A stretch of 64,000 nucleotides of DNA from assembly GCF_000262305.1 (NCBI RefSeq), contig NC_017910.1, positions 2,170,001-2,234,000 on the forward strand, read 5' to 3'. Below, one piece after another: positions 25,410 to 34,729 of this stretch. Source of the stretch: Shimwellia blattae DSM 4481 = NBRC 105725. Lineage in GTDB: Bacteria > Pseudomonadota > Gammaproteobacteria > Enterobacterales > Enterobacteriaceae. Position 1 is the stretch's first letter. Each line of letters opens with the position of its first letter. The notes under the pieces are model-generated. The model was not told where the DNA came from and made no database searches. It worked only from the letters and a program-made list of their open reading frames with translations. The position numbers and the translations under genes were made by a program.

Positions 25410-26576
25410 TTACTGGCGCTGATCCAGCGCCACAAAGGCGCGCGCATCCGGGCCGGTATAGCAGGCAGACGGGCGGATAATTTTGTTATCCAGCCGCTGT
25501 TCAATAATGTGTGCCGACCAGCCGCTGACCCGGGCCATCACAAACAGCGGGGTAAACATGGCGGTGGGAACGCCCAGCATGTTGTAGGAGACCGCAGAGA
25601 ACCAGTCGAGGTTGGGAAACATGTTTTTGGTCTCCCGCATTACGGATTCCAGGCGATCGGCAATGGCGTACATCTTCATGGAGCCCGCCTCTCTGGAGAG
25701 TTGCAGGGCAATGGCCTTGATAACCTGGTGGCGGGGATCGGCAATGGTGTACACCGGGTGACCAAACCCGATGACCACTTCTTTGTTTTCGATCCGGCGG
25801 CGGATATCCTGCTCGGCTTCATCGGGGGTTTCATAGCGCTGCTGGATCTCCAGCGATACTTCGTTCGCCCCGCCGTGTTTTGGCCCGCGCAGGGCGCCAA
25901 TCGCCCCGATAATCGCCGAGTAGATATCGGAGCCGGTCCCGGCAATCACCCGCCCGGTAAAGGTGGAGGCATTAAACTCATGCTCCGCGTAGAGGATCAG
26001 CGAGGCGTGCATTGCCTTAATCTGGCTCTCTGTCGGCGGCTCGCCGTGCAGCAGGTGCAGAAAGTGGCCGCCGATGGTGTCATCGTCCGTCTCCGGCTGG
26101 ATACGTTCGCCATTGTGGCTGTAGTGATACCAGTAAAGCAGCACAGACCCCAGCGACGCGAGCAGCTTGTCGGCGATATCTCTGGCACCGGATACCGTAT
26201 GGCCCTCTTTTTCCGGCAGGGTGCAGCCCAGGGCCGACACCCCGGTGCGCATCACGTCCATAGGGTGGGAGGCCGCAGGCAGAGACTCCAGCACCGTGCG
26301 CACATTGGCTGGCAGTCCACGCAACGCTCTGAGGCGCACTTTATAGCTGTGCAGCTCATCGCGGTTGGGTAATTTGCCGTGGATCAGCAGGTACGCCACC
26401 TCTTCAAATTCACAGTGGCGGGCAAGATCGTGAATATCATAGCCACGGTAATGCAGATCATTGCCGCTGCGGCCCACGGAACACAGGGCGGTGTTCCCGG
26501 CGGGGACGCCGGACAGGGCAACGGATTTTTTCGGCTTACCGGTACGCGTGTGCTGCAAAATGGTCGTTTCGCTCAT
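25410..26576 (-). CDS. prpC: 2-Methylcitrate synthase PrpC
   Basis: A 388-aa citrate-synthase-family enzyme starting SETTILQHTRTGKPKKSVAL, almost as in E. coli PrpC. It contains the catalytic His regions YAEHEFNASTF and GALRGPKHGGANE, and the GFGHPVYTIADPR segment. It condenses propionyl-CoA with oxaloacetate. The PrpC-type KPKKSVALSGVPAGNTALC N-terminus separates it from GltA. Confidence 0.96.
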   Translation of the reverse strand: MSETTILQHTRTGKPKKSVALSGVPAGNTALCSVGRSGNDLHYRGYDIHDLARHCEFEEVAYLLIHGKLPNRDELHSYKVRLRALRGLPANVRTVLESLPAASHPMDVMRTGVSALGCTLPEKEGHTVSGARDIADKLLASLGSVLLYWYHYSHNGERIQPETDDDTIGGHFLHLLHGEPPTESQIKAMHASLILYAEHEFNASTFTGRVIAGTGSDIYSAIIGAIGALRGPKHGGANEVSLEIQQRYETPDEAEQDIRRRIENKEVVIGFGHPVYTIADPRHQVIKAIALQLSREAGSMKMYAIADRLESVMRETKNMFPNLDWFSAVSYNMLGVPTAMFTPLFVMARVSGWSAHIIEQRLDNKIIRPSACYTGPDARAFVALDQRQ

Positions 26577-26636
26577 ACTGGCCTCGTGATTCTGTTCAGG
26601 GTGTAGGGTAACAACGGGTGCCTGCCGGTCGCCGGG

Positions 26637-27527
26637 CTAGCGGTGCCTGCCGGAGGCAAATAGCGCGTCCAGTTTTTCTTCGAACTGGTAGTAATTAATG
26701 CTTTCGTAGAGTTCGTTGCGGGTCTGCATCATCGGGACGACGCTTTTCTGGGTCCCTTCCTGGCGCAGGGTGCTGAACACCTGTTCGGCGGCCCGGTTCA
26801 TGGCGCGAAATGCCGACAGCGGATACAGCGCCATTGCCACCCGGGCAGTACGCAGCTCATCCGTGGTGAACAGCGGTGTGGCGCCAAATTCGGTGATATT
26901 GGCAAGGATAGGCACCTGCACCGCATCGGCAAACTGACGGTACATGGATAATTCAGTGACCGCTTCAGGAAACAGCATATCGGCCCCGGCCTCAATATAG
27001 GCCCGGGCCCGGTCGATCGCCGCGTCCAGCCCTTCCACGGCCAGGGCGTCGGTGCGGGCCATTATCACAAAATCCGCATCTGTGCGGGCATCCACTGCGG
27101 CTTTGATGCGATCGACCATCTCCCCGGTCGGCACAATGGCTTTATTGGGCCGGTGGCCGCAGCGTTTTGCCCCCACCTGATCCTCAATATGCAGCGCCCC
27201 GGCCCCGGCTTTGATAACCGATTTCACCGTGCGCGCCACATTAAATGCGCTGCTGCCAAACCCGCTGTCCACATCCACCAGCAGCGGCAGCGGGCAGACA
27301 TCGGTAATACGCCGAATGTCGGTCAGCACATCATCCAGGGTTGAGATACCCAGATCGGGCAGCCCCAGCGACCCGGCCGCCACGCCGCCGCCAGAAAGGT
27401 AAATAGCCTGAAAACCCGCCCGCTGGGCCAGGAGTGCATGGTTAGCATTGATAGTACCGGCTATCTGCAGGGGGGATTCCCTGTCCAGCGCCTGGCGAAA
27501 CGCCTGCCCGGGAGAGGTGTGGCTCAT
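26637..27527 (-). CDS. prpB: 2-Methylisocitrate lyase PrpB
   Basis: A 296-aa isocitrate-lyase-superfamily enzyme, the same length as E. coli PrpB. The active-site loop AKRCGHRPNKAIVPTGEM holds the catalytic Cys, and VDVDSGFGSSAFNVARTVK binds metal. It cleaves 2-methylisocitrate to pyruvate and succinate. The ATG at 27527 has GAGG seven bases upstream; the frame runs further up but with unrelated sequence. It is first in prpBCDE, 42 bp from the sigma-54 promoter. Confidence 0.96.
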   Translation of the reverse strand: MSHTSPGQAFRQALDRESPLQIAGTINANHALLAQRAGFQAIYLSGGGVAAGSLGLPDLGISTLDDVLTDIRRITDVCPLPLLVDVDSGFGSSAFNVARTVKSVIKAGAGALHIEDQVGAKRCGHRPNKAIVPTGEMVDRIKAAVDARTDADFVIMARTDALAVEGLDAAIDRARAYIEAGADMLFPEAVTELSMYRQFADAVQVPILANITEFGATPLFTTDELRTARVAMALYPLSAFRAMNRAAEQVFSTLRQEGTQKSVVPMMQTRNELYESINYYQFEEKLDALFASGRHR

Positions 27528-27568
27528 GGTTTGCCTCATTGTTATCTGTAAGGGGGATATCTTCAGAT

Positions 27569-27584
27569 AGCAAACCGCGTGCCA
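27569..27584 (-). promoter_or_regulatory. Sigma-54 promoter of prpBCDE
   Basis: Read on the minus strand, TGGCACGCGGTTTGCT matches the -24/-12 consensus TGGCAC-N5-TTGCW at every fixed position. Transcription should start near 27558, about 30 bases before the prpB ATG. PrpR, encoded divergently, is a sigma-54 activator, which fits. Confidence 0.9.
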
Positions 27585-27649
27585 GAACCGCGCAACAGGC
27601 CGCAAGCCCGGTGCGGCGGGCCTGGTGGGGTAAAAGCGCTTCAGCTAAC

Positions 27650-27695
27650 GTTTCAGGCCGGGTTTCATTTCGCTTCCTTGAAACAACAATGAAAC
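27650..27695. promoter_or_regulatory. Candidate PrpR enhancer sites
   Basis: Four hexamers form two nested inverted pairs: GTTTCA at 27650-27655 and 27662-27667, then TGAAAC at 27679-27684 and 27690-27695. They lie about 70-125 bp upstream of the sigma-54 promoter and just before prpR, the usual place for an enhancer. That PrpR binds them is inferred from position and symmetry. Confidence 0.5.
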
Positions 27696-27736
27696 ACAAC
27701 TACAACATATGGACAGTTTTCCTGCCTGGTATTGCT

Positions 27737-29338
27737 ATGTCTGACCACAACGCGCCTGCGGTATCCTCCCCCACCAGACCCGTTATCTGGACCGTTTCGG
27801 TCACCCGGTTGTTTGATCTGTTCCGGGATATCAGCCTGGAGTTCGACAATCTCGCGACCATTACCCCCATCCAGCTGGGGTTTGAAAAAGCGGTGCAGTA
27901 CATCCGCAAAAAGCTCACCAGCGAACACTGCGATGCGATTATCGCCGCCGGCTCTAACGGCAGTTACCTGAAAAGCCGCCTTGCGGTGCCGGTGATCCTT
28001 ATCCACCCGGGGGGTGCCGATGTGTTGCTGGCGCTGGCAAAAGCGCGGCGGGTTGCCACGCGTATCGCCGTGGTCACCTATAAAACCCCGCTCCCGGCCC
28101 TGCAGGCGTTTCAGCAGTCGTTCCGGTTACCCATTGAGCAGCTCAGCTATGTAACCGAAGAGGATGCCCGCACCCAGATAAACCAGCTGAAAGCCGCCGG
28201 AATCCGGGTGGTGGTCGGCGCCGGGCTGATCACCCAGCTTGCCGAGGAAGCCGGTATGGCGGCCATTTTTCTTTACTCGGCAGATACGGTGCGTGAAGCC
28301 TTCAGTAACGCTCTGGAGCTTACCCGCCGGGCCGCTCCCCACCCGCCCCGGGATATTCCCCGGGGCGGCACGCTGAAGCCCCGCTACGGGCTGGAGGATC
28401 TCCAGGGCCATACCCCACCAGTGGAGCAACTGCGGCGCACCATTATGCTGTATGCCCGCTCCCCGGCGGCGGTGCTGATTGAGGGAGAGACCGGCACCGG
28501 CAAAGAGCTGGCGGCCCAGGCGTTACACCAGGAGTATTTTGCCCGCCGTGGCGGCGAGGGGCACCCGCCATTTGTGGCAATTAACTGCGGCGCGATCGCT
28601 GAATCCCTGCTGGAGGCGGAGCTGTTCGGTTATGAGGAGGGGGCGTTTACCGGCTCGCGGCGCGGTGGCCGCTGCGGGCTGCTGGAAACGGCCCACGGCG
28701 GTACGCTGTTTCTTGATGAGATAGGCGAAATGCCCCTGCATCTGCAAACCCGGCTACTGCGGGTACTGGAGGAAAAACGGGTCACCCGGGTGGGGGGTCA
28801 GCAGCCGGTGGCGGTGGATTTCCGGGTCATCAGCGCTACCCATTGTGATCTGGACCAGGCCATCGCCCGGGGGGCATTCCGGGCCGATCTGTTTTACCGT
28901 CTCAGCGCGCTGCGCCTGCGGATCCCGGCACTGCGCGAGCGCGGGGATGATATCAGCCTGCTGGCCCGGGGTTATATCACCCGCGCCCTGGCAGCGATGA
29001 ATATACCGCTCAACGCCGCCCTGGCCGGGCGTATTACCCGCTGTATGCCCCCGCTGCTGCACTACCACTGGCCGGGAAATATTCGCGAGCTGCGCAACAT
29101 TGCCGAGCGCCTGGCCCTGCTGCTCGCCAGCGATATGGTCAGTGACGATACCGACCTGCGCGCCCTGGTGCCGGAGCTCTACCCGCCAGAAAGCCCCGAA
29201 CCGCCGCCCTCGCCCCTCGCCGCTCATGATGTGCTGGCGCTGCACGGCGGTGACCATCAGGCCGCCGCCCGGGCGCTGGGGATCAGCCGCACCACCCTGT
29301 GGCGGCGCTTAAAGCAGCCGCCCGGTGGGAGCCGCTGA
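27737..29338 (+). CDS. prpR: Propionate catabolism regulator PrpR
   Basis: A 533-aa sigma-54-dependent activator. The N-terminal PrpR_N sensor domain spans about 10-200 (FDNLATITPIQLGFEKAVQYIRKKL in two pieces, AAGSNGSYLKSRL, VVVGAGLITQLAEEAGM). The AAA+ domain has Walker A GETGTGKE, the sigma-54 contact loop GAFTGS and Walker B GGTLFLDEIGE. The C-terminal helix-turn-helix is DHQAAARALGISRTTLWRRL. It responds to 2-methylcitrate in relatives. ATG 27737 fits E. coli PrpR best; its ribosome site is weak, and an ATG at 27689 inside the candidate operator is an alternative. Confidence 0.93.
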   Translation: MSDHNAPAVSSPTRPVIWTVSVTRLFDLFRDISLEFDNLATITPIQLGFEKAVQYIRKKLTSEHCDAIIAAGSNGSYLKSRLAVPVILIHPGGADVLLALAKARRVATRIAVVTYKTPLPALQAFQQSFRLPIEQLSYVTEEDARTQINQLKAAGIRVVVGAGLITQLAEEAGMAAIFLYSADTVREAFSNALELTRRAAPHPPRDIPRGGTLKPRYGLEDLQGHTPPVEQLRRTIMLYARSPAAVLIEGETGTGKELAAQALHQEYFARRGGEGHPPFVAINCGAIAESLLEAELFGYEEGAFTGSRRGGRCGLLETAHGGTLFLDEIGEMPLHLQTRLLRVLEEKRVTRVGGQQPVAVDFRVISATHCDLDQAIARGAFRADLFYRLSALRLRIPALRERGDDISLLARGYITRALAAMNIPLNAALAGRITRCMPPLLHYHWPGNIRELRNIAERLALLLASDMVSDDTDLRALVPELYPPESPEPPPSPLAAHDVLALHGGDHQAAARALGISRTTLWRRLKQPPGGSR

Positions 29339-29343
29339 CGGGT

Positions 29344-30906
29344 TTATTCCCATTCGGTCCGGTTGCGGCCGTTTCTTTTGGCCTGATACATCAGCTCATC
29401 GGCTTTTTTGAGTGCCGCCTTCACTGAGCGATCTTCCCCGGGCCAGCCGGTCACGCCACAGGAGATGGTGATATTACCCACCCCCTCAATGGTGGTCTGC
29501 TCAACCACGCCACGGATGCGCTCAGAAATATCAATGGTGGCCTGGACGGGGGTGTCCGGCAGGATCAGGTAAAACTCTTCGCCACCCACGCGGCAGGCGT
29601 AGTCCGTATCGCGGCAGCTATCGGCCATGATCCGGGCCAGGCATTGCAGCACATAGTCGCCCACATCATGGCCGAAGGTATCATTCACCCGTTTGAAGTG
29701 GTCAATATCAACAGAGATTATCGCGAACGAGCGGCCGTCTTTTTCCAGCCCCTCCAGCAGAATATCCGTTGCCCGGCGGTTTAACAGCCCGGTGAGGTGG
29801 TCCCGGTTCGCCTGGTCACTCAGCCCCTTCATTTTCTGGTTGATCAGATCAATGCCCTTAAGCAGCCCGCCTTTAATGTGGATAGCCTCCTCATACCAGG
29901 CATTCACCTTCATCACGGTACTGGCGGCCCCTTCCGCATCCAGGGTGGCGGCCCCGTCAGCCAGGCGGCGTAACGGGGCGGAGATCATCCCCGACAACCA
30001 CAGCAGAATGCACAGCCCCGGAATGCTGAGCGGCAAAGTGCCGAGGATCATCTTGTTCATTAAGGTGTCCAGCGGCGCCAGGGTGCTGGCTTTTGGCTCC
30101 TGGGCTATCACGCCCCACGCGGACGAAGGCACACTGGAATACCCGGCAAGCATCATGACCCCCCGGGAGTTCACCACCTCCATCGAACCGGAGCCACCAG
30201 ACTCTGCGGCCTGTACCACTTTATTATTGGGCTCTTTCGTGCCGCTGCGGGTGGGATCCGGGTGATAAAACAGCATGTCATCCTGATCCACCAGGTAGAC
30301 ATAGCTCCTGTCATTCTGGAAATGGTTTGAGATAAGCGAACCGAGGACATTCTGCTTATTTAAATGAATCAGGCCGCTGACAAACCCAAGATAAACATTA
30401 CTACTGCTGTATACCGGGTAGGTCAGGTAAACAATTCGCCCGCCGGACTCCGGCACCAGGGCGTGGCTGATAGTCTGTGTTTCTGTTTCCAGGGCCGGCT
30501 CTGCAATGGCCGGGTTCAGCCGGGTGCCATTCTGGCTGAGGTTTTGCGGATAGGTGGCTACTACCGTTCCGGAGGCATTCACAAACATCGCCCCGTCGAA
30601 CCCGGAATCCTGCTGCTGCAGGCGTTCCAGCTCCTGTAACAGCGCCTCAGAGTTATTAATTTTATGCTCAACAAAATTCGCGCTGTAGGCCAGTTGCTCC
30701 ATACTCACGCGAAAATAGAGCTCAATGGTGGAGGCAATACGCTCCGCATAGGCTTTATTTTTTGATAACGCATTGGTTATCAGCACACTTTCCTGAACCT
30801 GGCGCGCCGAATAAAAACAGTTCAGCAAAGTAATAATTGTGACAAATAATGCGAAAATAAGGATCAGGGTTCTGAGACTTACTTTTCTGAATACAGTCCA
30901 TTGCAT
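29344..30906 (-). CDS. Membrane diguanylate cyclase with periplasmic dCACHE-like sensor
   Basis: A 520-aa protein with an N-terminal membrane segment (LRTLILIFALFVTIITLLNCF, residues 11-31 less one), a periplasmic Cache-like sensor (about 40-275; GAMFVNASGTVVATYP, SYVYLVDQDDMLFYHPDP), a second membrane segment near 285-305, a HAMP-like linker and a C-terminal GGDEF domain. The active site is GGEEF. An inhibitory RxxD site (RDTD) lies five residues upstream, so product feedback is likely. ATG 30906 follows GGGGGGAAATTCC. It is convergent with prpR, five bases apart. The ligand is unknown. Confidence 0.88.
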   Translation of the reverse strand: MQWTVFRKVSLRTLILIFALFVTIITLLNCFYSARQVQESVLITNALSKNKAYAERIASTIELYFRVSMEQLAYSANFVEHKINNSEALLQELERLQQQDSGFDGAMFVNASGTVVATYPQNLSQNGTRLNPAIAEPALETETQTISHALVPESGGRIVYLTYPVYSSSNVYLGFVSGLIHLNKQNVLGSLISNHFQNDRSYVYLVDQDDMLFYHPDPTRSGTKEPNNKVVQAAESGGSGSMEVVNSRGVMMLAGYSSVPSSAWGVIAQEPKASTLAPLDTLMNKMILGTLPLSIPGLCILLWLSGMISAPLRRLADGAATLDAEGAASTVMKVNAWYEEAIHIKGGLLKGIDLINQKMKGLSDQANRDHLTGLLNRRATDILLEGLEKDGRSFAIISVDIDHFKRVNDTFGHDVGDYVLQCLARIMADSCRDTDYACRVGGEEFYLILPDTPVQATIDISERIRGVVEQTTIEGVGNITISCGVTGWPGEDRSVKAALKKADELMYQAKRNGRNRTEWE

Positions 30907-31068
30907 GGAATTTCCCCCCGTCATCCATTAACAGGTAAACGACAATATTCCGAAGAATAATGCATTATAATAAATTTATGCTACTTCCGGCAAATAAAGA
31001 AAATATCCGTTAATAAAACTAATCAATAATTTCGTCATTATAACAGCGGGCGAACACCCTATATTAAT

Positions 31069-32193
31069 TTATCCCTCTGTTTGCCACTGATTACGCCCCT
31101 GTTGCTTCGCCCGGTAGAGTGCCCTATCCGCCCGGGAGATTACCTGCGCTACAGTATGGCACCCCTCTGAAACCGCAATTCCCATGCTGACCGTCACCTG
31201 ATCACTCACCTGTGACGCCACATGGGGCAACGCCGCCGCCTGCAGACTGGCCTGTATCCGGTCGGCCACCTGCCCGGCCTCAGCAAGGGACGCCTCCGGC
31301 AGGATAACCACAAACTCCTCGCCGCCATAGCGGGCCACCAGATCTGCCGGGGCGCGAACTGATGAGGCCAGCACCCGGGCAACGGCCGCCAGGCACCCAT
31401 CCCCGGCCTGGTGGCCGTAGTGATCGTTATACTGTTTAAAATGATCCACATCGAGCATCACCAGCGCAAAGGGCTGCTGGCGGGTGAGTGCCTGGTTAAG
31501 GTAGCTCTCCATTGCCCGGCGGTTGGCGGTCCCGGTGAGTGCATCCTGGTGGGCGAGAAGATCAAGCCGCGCGATCAGCAGGCGATTTTCCTGATAACGA
31601 TACCAGGCCTCGCTAAACCAGCGCTGCAGGATATACCAGCCCCCGGCGAGCGTTGCCGTCAGCAGTATCCACATCAGCAGAAAGTGGCCACGGGCCCCCG
31701 GGTTAAGCCAGGTGCCAAAGACCAGAGCCGCCACCCACAGGGGGAATAAAAAAAGCAGCAGCGCGCGCGGGTGGTAATAGAGCGCGGCCAGGGCGCTCAG
31801 CATCAGGATCACCATCAGCGGCCAGCCAGAGGGCAAATGCCACCAGACGATAAAATAATAACAGCTGTAGCTCCACATCAGGCCAATCGCCAGCAGGAGC
31901 ACCATACTGAGTGAGAGGCTCAGCGCCTGGAAACGGTAACAGACAATACTCAGCGCAACACTCGCCACCATAATGGCGCACATCACGCCATCTATCAGCG
32001 GTAATACCTGCTGCTGAATATGAATCGCCGCATCGAAATGGGGAAAAATAAGGTTGCGCCCGTAGACCATCAGCGCAAAGCTCAGGTTCACAAAGGTAAA
32101 CCAGGGCATGCTCAGTGCCAGGGCGTGCCTGACCATATCATGACGGTCGCGCCATATGACATCCCCACGGCGATTCCCCACGCGGTATTTCAT
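31069..32193 (-). CDS. Membrane diguanylate cyclase with multi-span N-terminus
   Basis: A 374-aa protein. Residues 25-205 hold about six hydrophobic helices (FTFVNLSFALMVYG; VMCAIMVASVALSIVCY; SMVLLLAIGLMWSYSCYYF), a MASE-like membrane sensor that I cannot assign to a named type. The GGDEF domain follows with active site GGEEF and DHFKQYNDHYGHQAGD. The expected inhibitory RxxD site is not aligned: the sequence reads RAPAD, one residue too long. AGAGGTTCAGGG precedes the ATG. It lies 162 bp upstream of the other cyclase on the same strand, with separate promoters likely. Confidence 0.85.
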   Translation of the reverse strand: MKYRVGNRRGDVIWRDRHDMVRHALALSMPWFTFVNLSFALMVYGRNLIFPHFDAAIHIQQQVLPLIDGVMCAIMVASVALSIVCYRFQALSLSLSMVLLLAIGLMWSYSCYYFIVWWHLPSGWPLMVILMLSALAALYYHPRALLLFLFPLWVAALVFGTWLNPGARGHFLLMWILLTATLAGGWYILQRWFSEAWYRYQENRLLIARLDLLAHQDALTGTANRRAMESYLNQALTRQQPFALVMLDVDHFKQYNDHYGHQAGDGCLAAVARVLASSVRAPADLVARYGGEEFVVILPEASLAEAGQVADRIQASLQAAALPHVASQVSDQVTVSMGIAVSEGCHTVAQVISRADRALYRAKQQGRNQWQTEG

Positions 32194-32223
32194 CCCTGAA
32201 CCTCTTATAAGCCAGTAAAACCG

Positions 32224-33843
32224 TTAAGCGGACGCATTCTGGCGCTCCGGGGGTGTGGCCGGGGCGGCGTACCAGTGCTCTTTCTTCACCACAATAGCCC
32301 CTTCCGGCTGCATAACAAAATTGGGCGACATAATTTGCACACCAAACTCGTTAAACACATCCTGGATATTGCTGTATAGCCCGTTACGGGCGTCCGCCAG
32401 GGAGACACCGGGAAGCAACCGCACCTGGAGCTCATAGGCGATGTACCAGTCCATCAGACTGAGCTGGCGTACCAGGGGGGCGGGCTCCGGGGCAATACCG
32501 GCTGAGCGGTGTGCCGCCAGCTCCAGCATGGCGTGAACCTGCCGCCAGGGGGTGTCATAACCGATAGTGACACTCACGGTTAAATTCACCCCGCCCCCCG
32601 GCTGGCGGGCGCTGAGATTGGTGATTTTACCGCTCACCACCACCGCATTCGGCACGGTGACAACATAGTTTTCACGGGTGGTGATTTTGGTCGCCAGCAT
32701 CCCGATTTCGCTCACCTGCCCTTCGTTGTCGGCAATCCGGATAATATCCCCTTTGCGTAACGCCCGGGAGTAGATAAGCACCAGCCCGCTCATGGCGTGG
32801 TTCATGACCCCTGCGGAGCCCAGCGTTAACATCAGACCAAAAAAGACGCTCACCCCTTTAAACGCCAGCGAATTCGCCCCGGGCAGAAAAGGATATGCCG
32901 CCGACAGCGCAAACAGCCAGATAACCACGGCGATAAGTTTGCGGGTGGCGCCGACCGTATCCGGGTGGATCCCGGGAACAGACATCCGCCCGGACTCAAT
33001 CTGGTTGAGTAACACCTTAACCAGCTTAATGATGACGGAGGTTATCAGGAAAATAAGCAGCACAATACACAGCCCCGGTAAGGCCGCCACCACAGACAGG
33101 GAGATCCCCCGCACCACCCGCATGGTCCACTCTCCGAGTGATTCCCCCCACACCCGGGTCCAGGGGAATAAGCCCAGCACCCACCCCAGCCACAGGTAGC
33201 AGACCATCACCGCACACAGCAGCATCACGATGCCGTAAAGCCGCGCTTCAATATTGCCCAGCAAGCGGCGCCAGTGACCGGGAATAAGCCCCCGTCTGGC
33301 GGCTGCGGCCTGCTGGTAATAACGCTGCACCCACTGCCAGGAGCGCCAGGCGGCAAAAATAAGCGCCAGCAAAACGAGCGCCCCGGCCACCGCCTTAAGG
33401 GCCGCGAAGAGCAGATAACGGTGATTATACTGGTCGCGTAGCGCAACGCGCTGGGCCTCCATACGGGCCATTACCCGCCCGGTGGCCTGGTCGAGCGTGA
33501 GGTCGTCCCCTTCATCAAGATCTGCCTGGGTCAGCAGCATGACCGGTTTACCGTTGATGGAGATCTGGCGCCCCTGCTGGTGGTAGCGCATCACCGGGGT
33601 CGCTATCAGCGGGTGGCGCAGATCCTCCTCACTGAGGCTACGCAGGATATTTCGCACCCGTAGCACCCGCTCCCGGGGGGTGGTGAGGCCAAATTTCGCC
33701 TGCAGCATCACCACCGGCTGGTGGAAGATATAAACGGTGTTGGCCTGCTCCCCGGGGGTGGGCTGCTGGCGGGGCTCTGCGGCCGTGGCCTGTGCCATAT
33801 TCAGTAAAAAAAGAGCCAGAATAAACCCACGCACAACCTTCAT
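32224..33843 (-). CDS. MscS-family mechanosensitive channel
   Basis: A 539-aa protein with a signal peptide (RGFILALFLLNMAQATAAE), a periplasmic part to about residue 135, several membrane helices, and the MscS core near 340-500: a Gly/Ala-rich pore helix (FFGLMLTLGSAGVMNHAMSG), then GLVLIYSRALRKGDIIRIADNEGQVSEIG cut at the beta domain, and VPNAVVVSGKITNLS. AGGGGATCATC precedes the ATG at 33843. It is one of the larger MscS homologues (YbiO or YnaI-like size class); the exact orthologue is not clear. It lies 30 bp upstream of the second cyclase gene and may share its transcript. Confidence 0.82.
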   Translation of the reverse strand: MKVVRGFILALFLLNMAQATAAEPRQQPTPGEQANTVYIFHQPVVMLQAKFGLTTPRERVLRVRNILRSLSEEDLRHPLIATPVMRYHQQGRQISINGKPVMLLTQADLDEGDDLTLDQATGRVMARMEAQRVALRDQYNHRYLLFAALKAVAGALVLLALIFAAWRSWQWVQRYYQQAAAARRGLIPGHWRRLLGNIEARLYGIVMLLCAVMVCYLWLGWVLGLFPWTRVWGESLGEWTMRVVRGISLSVVAALPGLCIVLLIFLITSVIIKLVKVLLNQIESGRMSVPGIHPDTVGATRKLIAVVIWLFALSAAYPFLPGANSLAFKGVSVFFGLMLTLGSAGVMNHAMSGLVLIYSRALRKGDIIRIADNEGQVSEIGMLATKITTRENYVVTVPNAVVVSGKITNLSARQPGGGVNLTVSVTIGYDTPWRQVHAMLELAAHRSAGIAPEPAPLVRQLSLMDWYIAYELQVRLLPGVSLADARNGLYSNIQDVFNEFGVQIMSPNFVMQPEGAIVVKKEHWYAAPATPPERQNASA

Positions 33844-34018
33844 GATGATCCCCTGTCGTTGCGAATAGCGGTGATGGCGCATTACGGTGATGCGCAGCGC
33901 TCAGACAGAGAATAGACCAGCGCAGCGTAAATGAGGGGCCCGCGCAGGGGAAACAGCGAAGCGGGGGAACAAAAGCGGGAACGGGCGGCCAGGGCGGCCG
34001 CCACAGTAAAGGGGGATA

Positions 34019-34624
34019 TCAGGCCAGTTGCGCCGCCTGCGCCATATGCTGCCGGGCACGGGCAATACCGGTTTCGCGCCCCAGGGGTCTGATGTCCATG
34101 CCTTCGGCATAGATAAAATCCACATCATTGATCCCCATTAACCCGAGAACCGCGCGCAAATACGGTGTTACCGCATCGGTGGGCTGGCCTTCATGTATCC
34201 CGCCGCGCGGGCTTATCACCACCGCCCGGACCCCGTCAACCAGCCCCTGCGGGTAGGTTTCCGTGTAGCGGAAGGTTTCCCGTGCCCGGGCCACCAGATC
34301 AAACCATTTTTTCAGATCCGTCGGCACGTTGAGATTGTACATCGGCGCGCCAATCACCAGCAGATCACTGCGTTTCAGCTCGTCAATAAGTGTGTCTGAC
34401 AGCGCCACCCCCTGGCGGATCCCGGGGCGCGGATCCTCTGCCCCGCGCAGGGCGGCAAACAGCGCCTGGTCGAGTTTTGGCAGTTCTGTGCGCGTCAGAT
34501 CGTGCTCGGTAATGGTGTCGCGATGGCCGGCCTGCTCACGCATCCGTATGTATTCGTCGATCAGCTGATTACTCAGCGATGCCTGGCCATTAATACTTGA
34601 TTTCAGAATCAGCACATTGCTCAT
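34019..34624 (-). CDS. Second FMN-dependent NADH-azoreductase
   Basis: A 201-aa AzoR paralogue (SNVLILKSSINGQASLSNQL; IGAPMYNLNVPTDLKKWFD; SPRGGIHEGQPTDAV). It has the same length and fold as AzoR at 18411-19016 but is clearly diverged. The FMN-binding SPRGG replaces TTRGG. It is divergent from a LysR-type gene 105 bp away, which probably controls it in response to a quinone or other electrophile. The substrate is not known. Confidence 0.88.
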   Translation of the reverse strand: MSNVLILKSSINGQASLSNQLIDEYIRMREQAGHRDTITEHDLTRTELPKLDQALFAALRGAEDPRPGIRQGVALSDTLIDELKRSDLLVIGAPMYNLNVPTDLKKWFDLVARARETFRYTETYPQGLVDGVRAVVISPRGGIHEGQPTDAVTPYLRAVLGLMGINDVDFIYAEGMDIRPLGRETGIARARQHMAQAAQLA

Positions 34625-34729
34625 GGTGATAACCTCAGGGTAAGTTTGCTTGTTTGTAGATTATCACTACCCACAGGAATCAATAAGTGACATGATTTCC
34701 GCCTATTGTTGACCAGAAGGAACCAGTTA

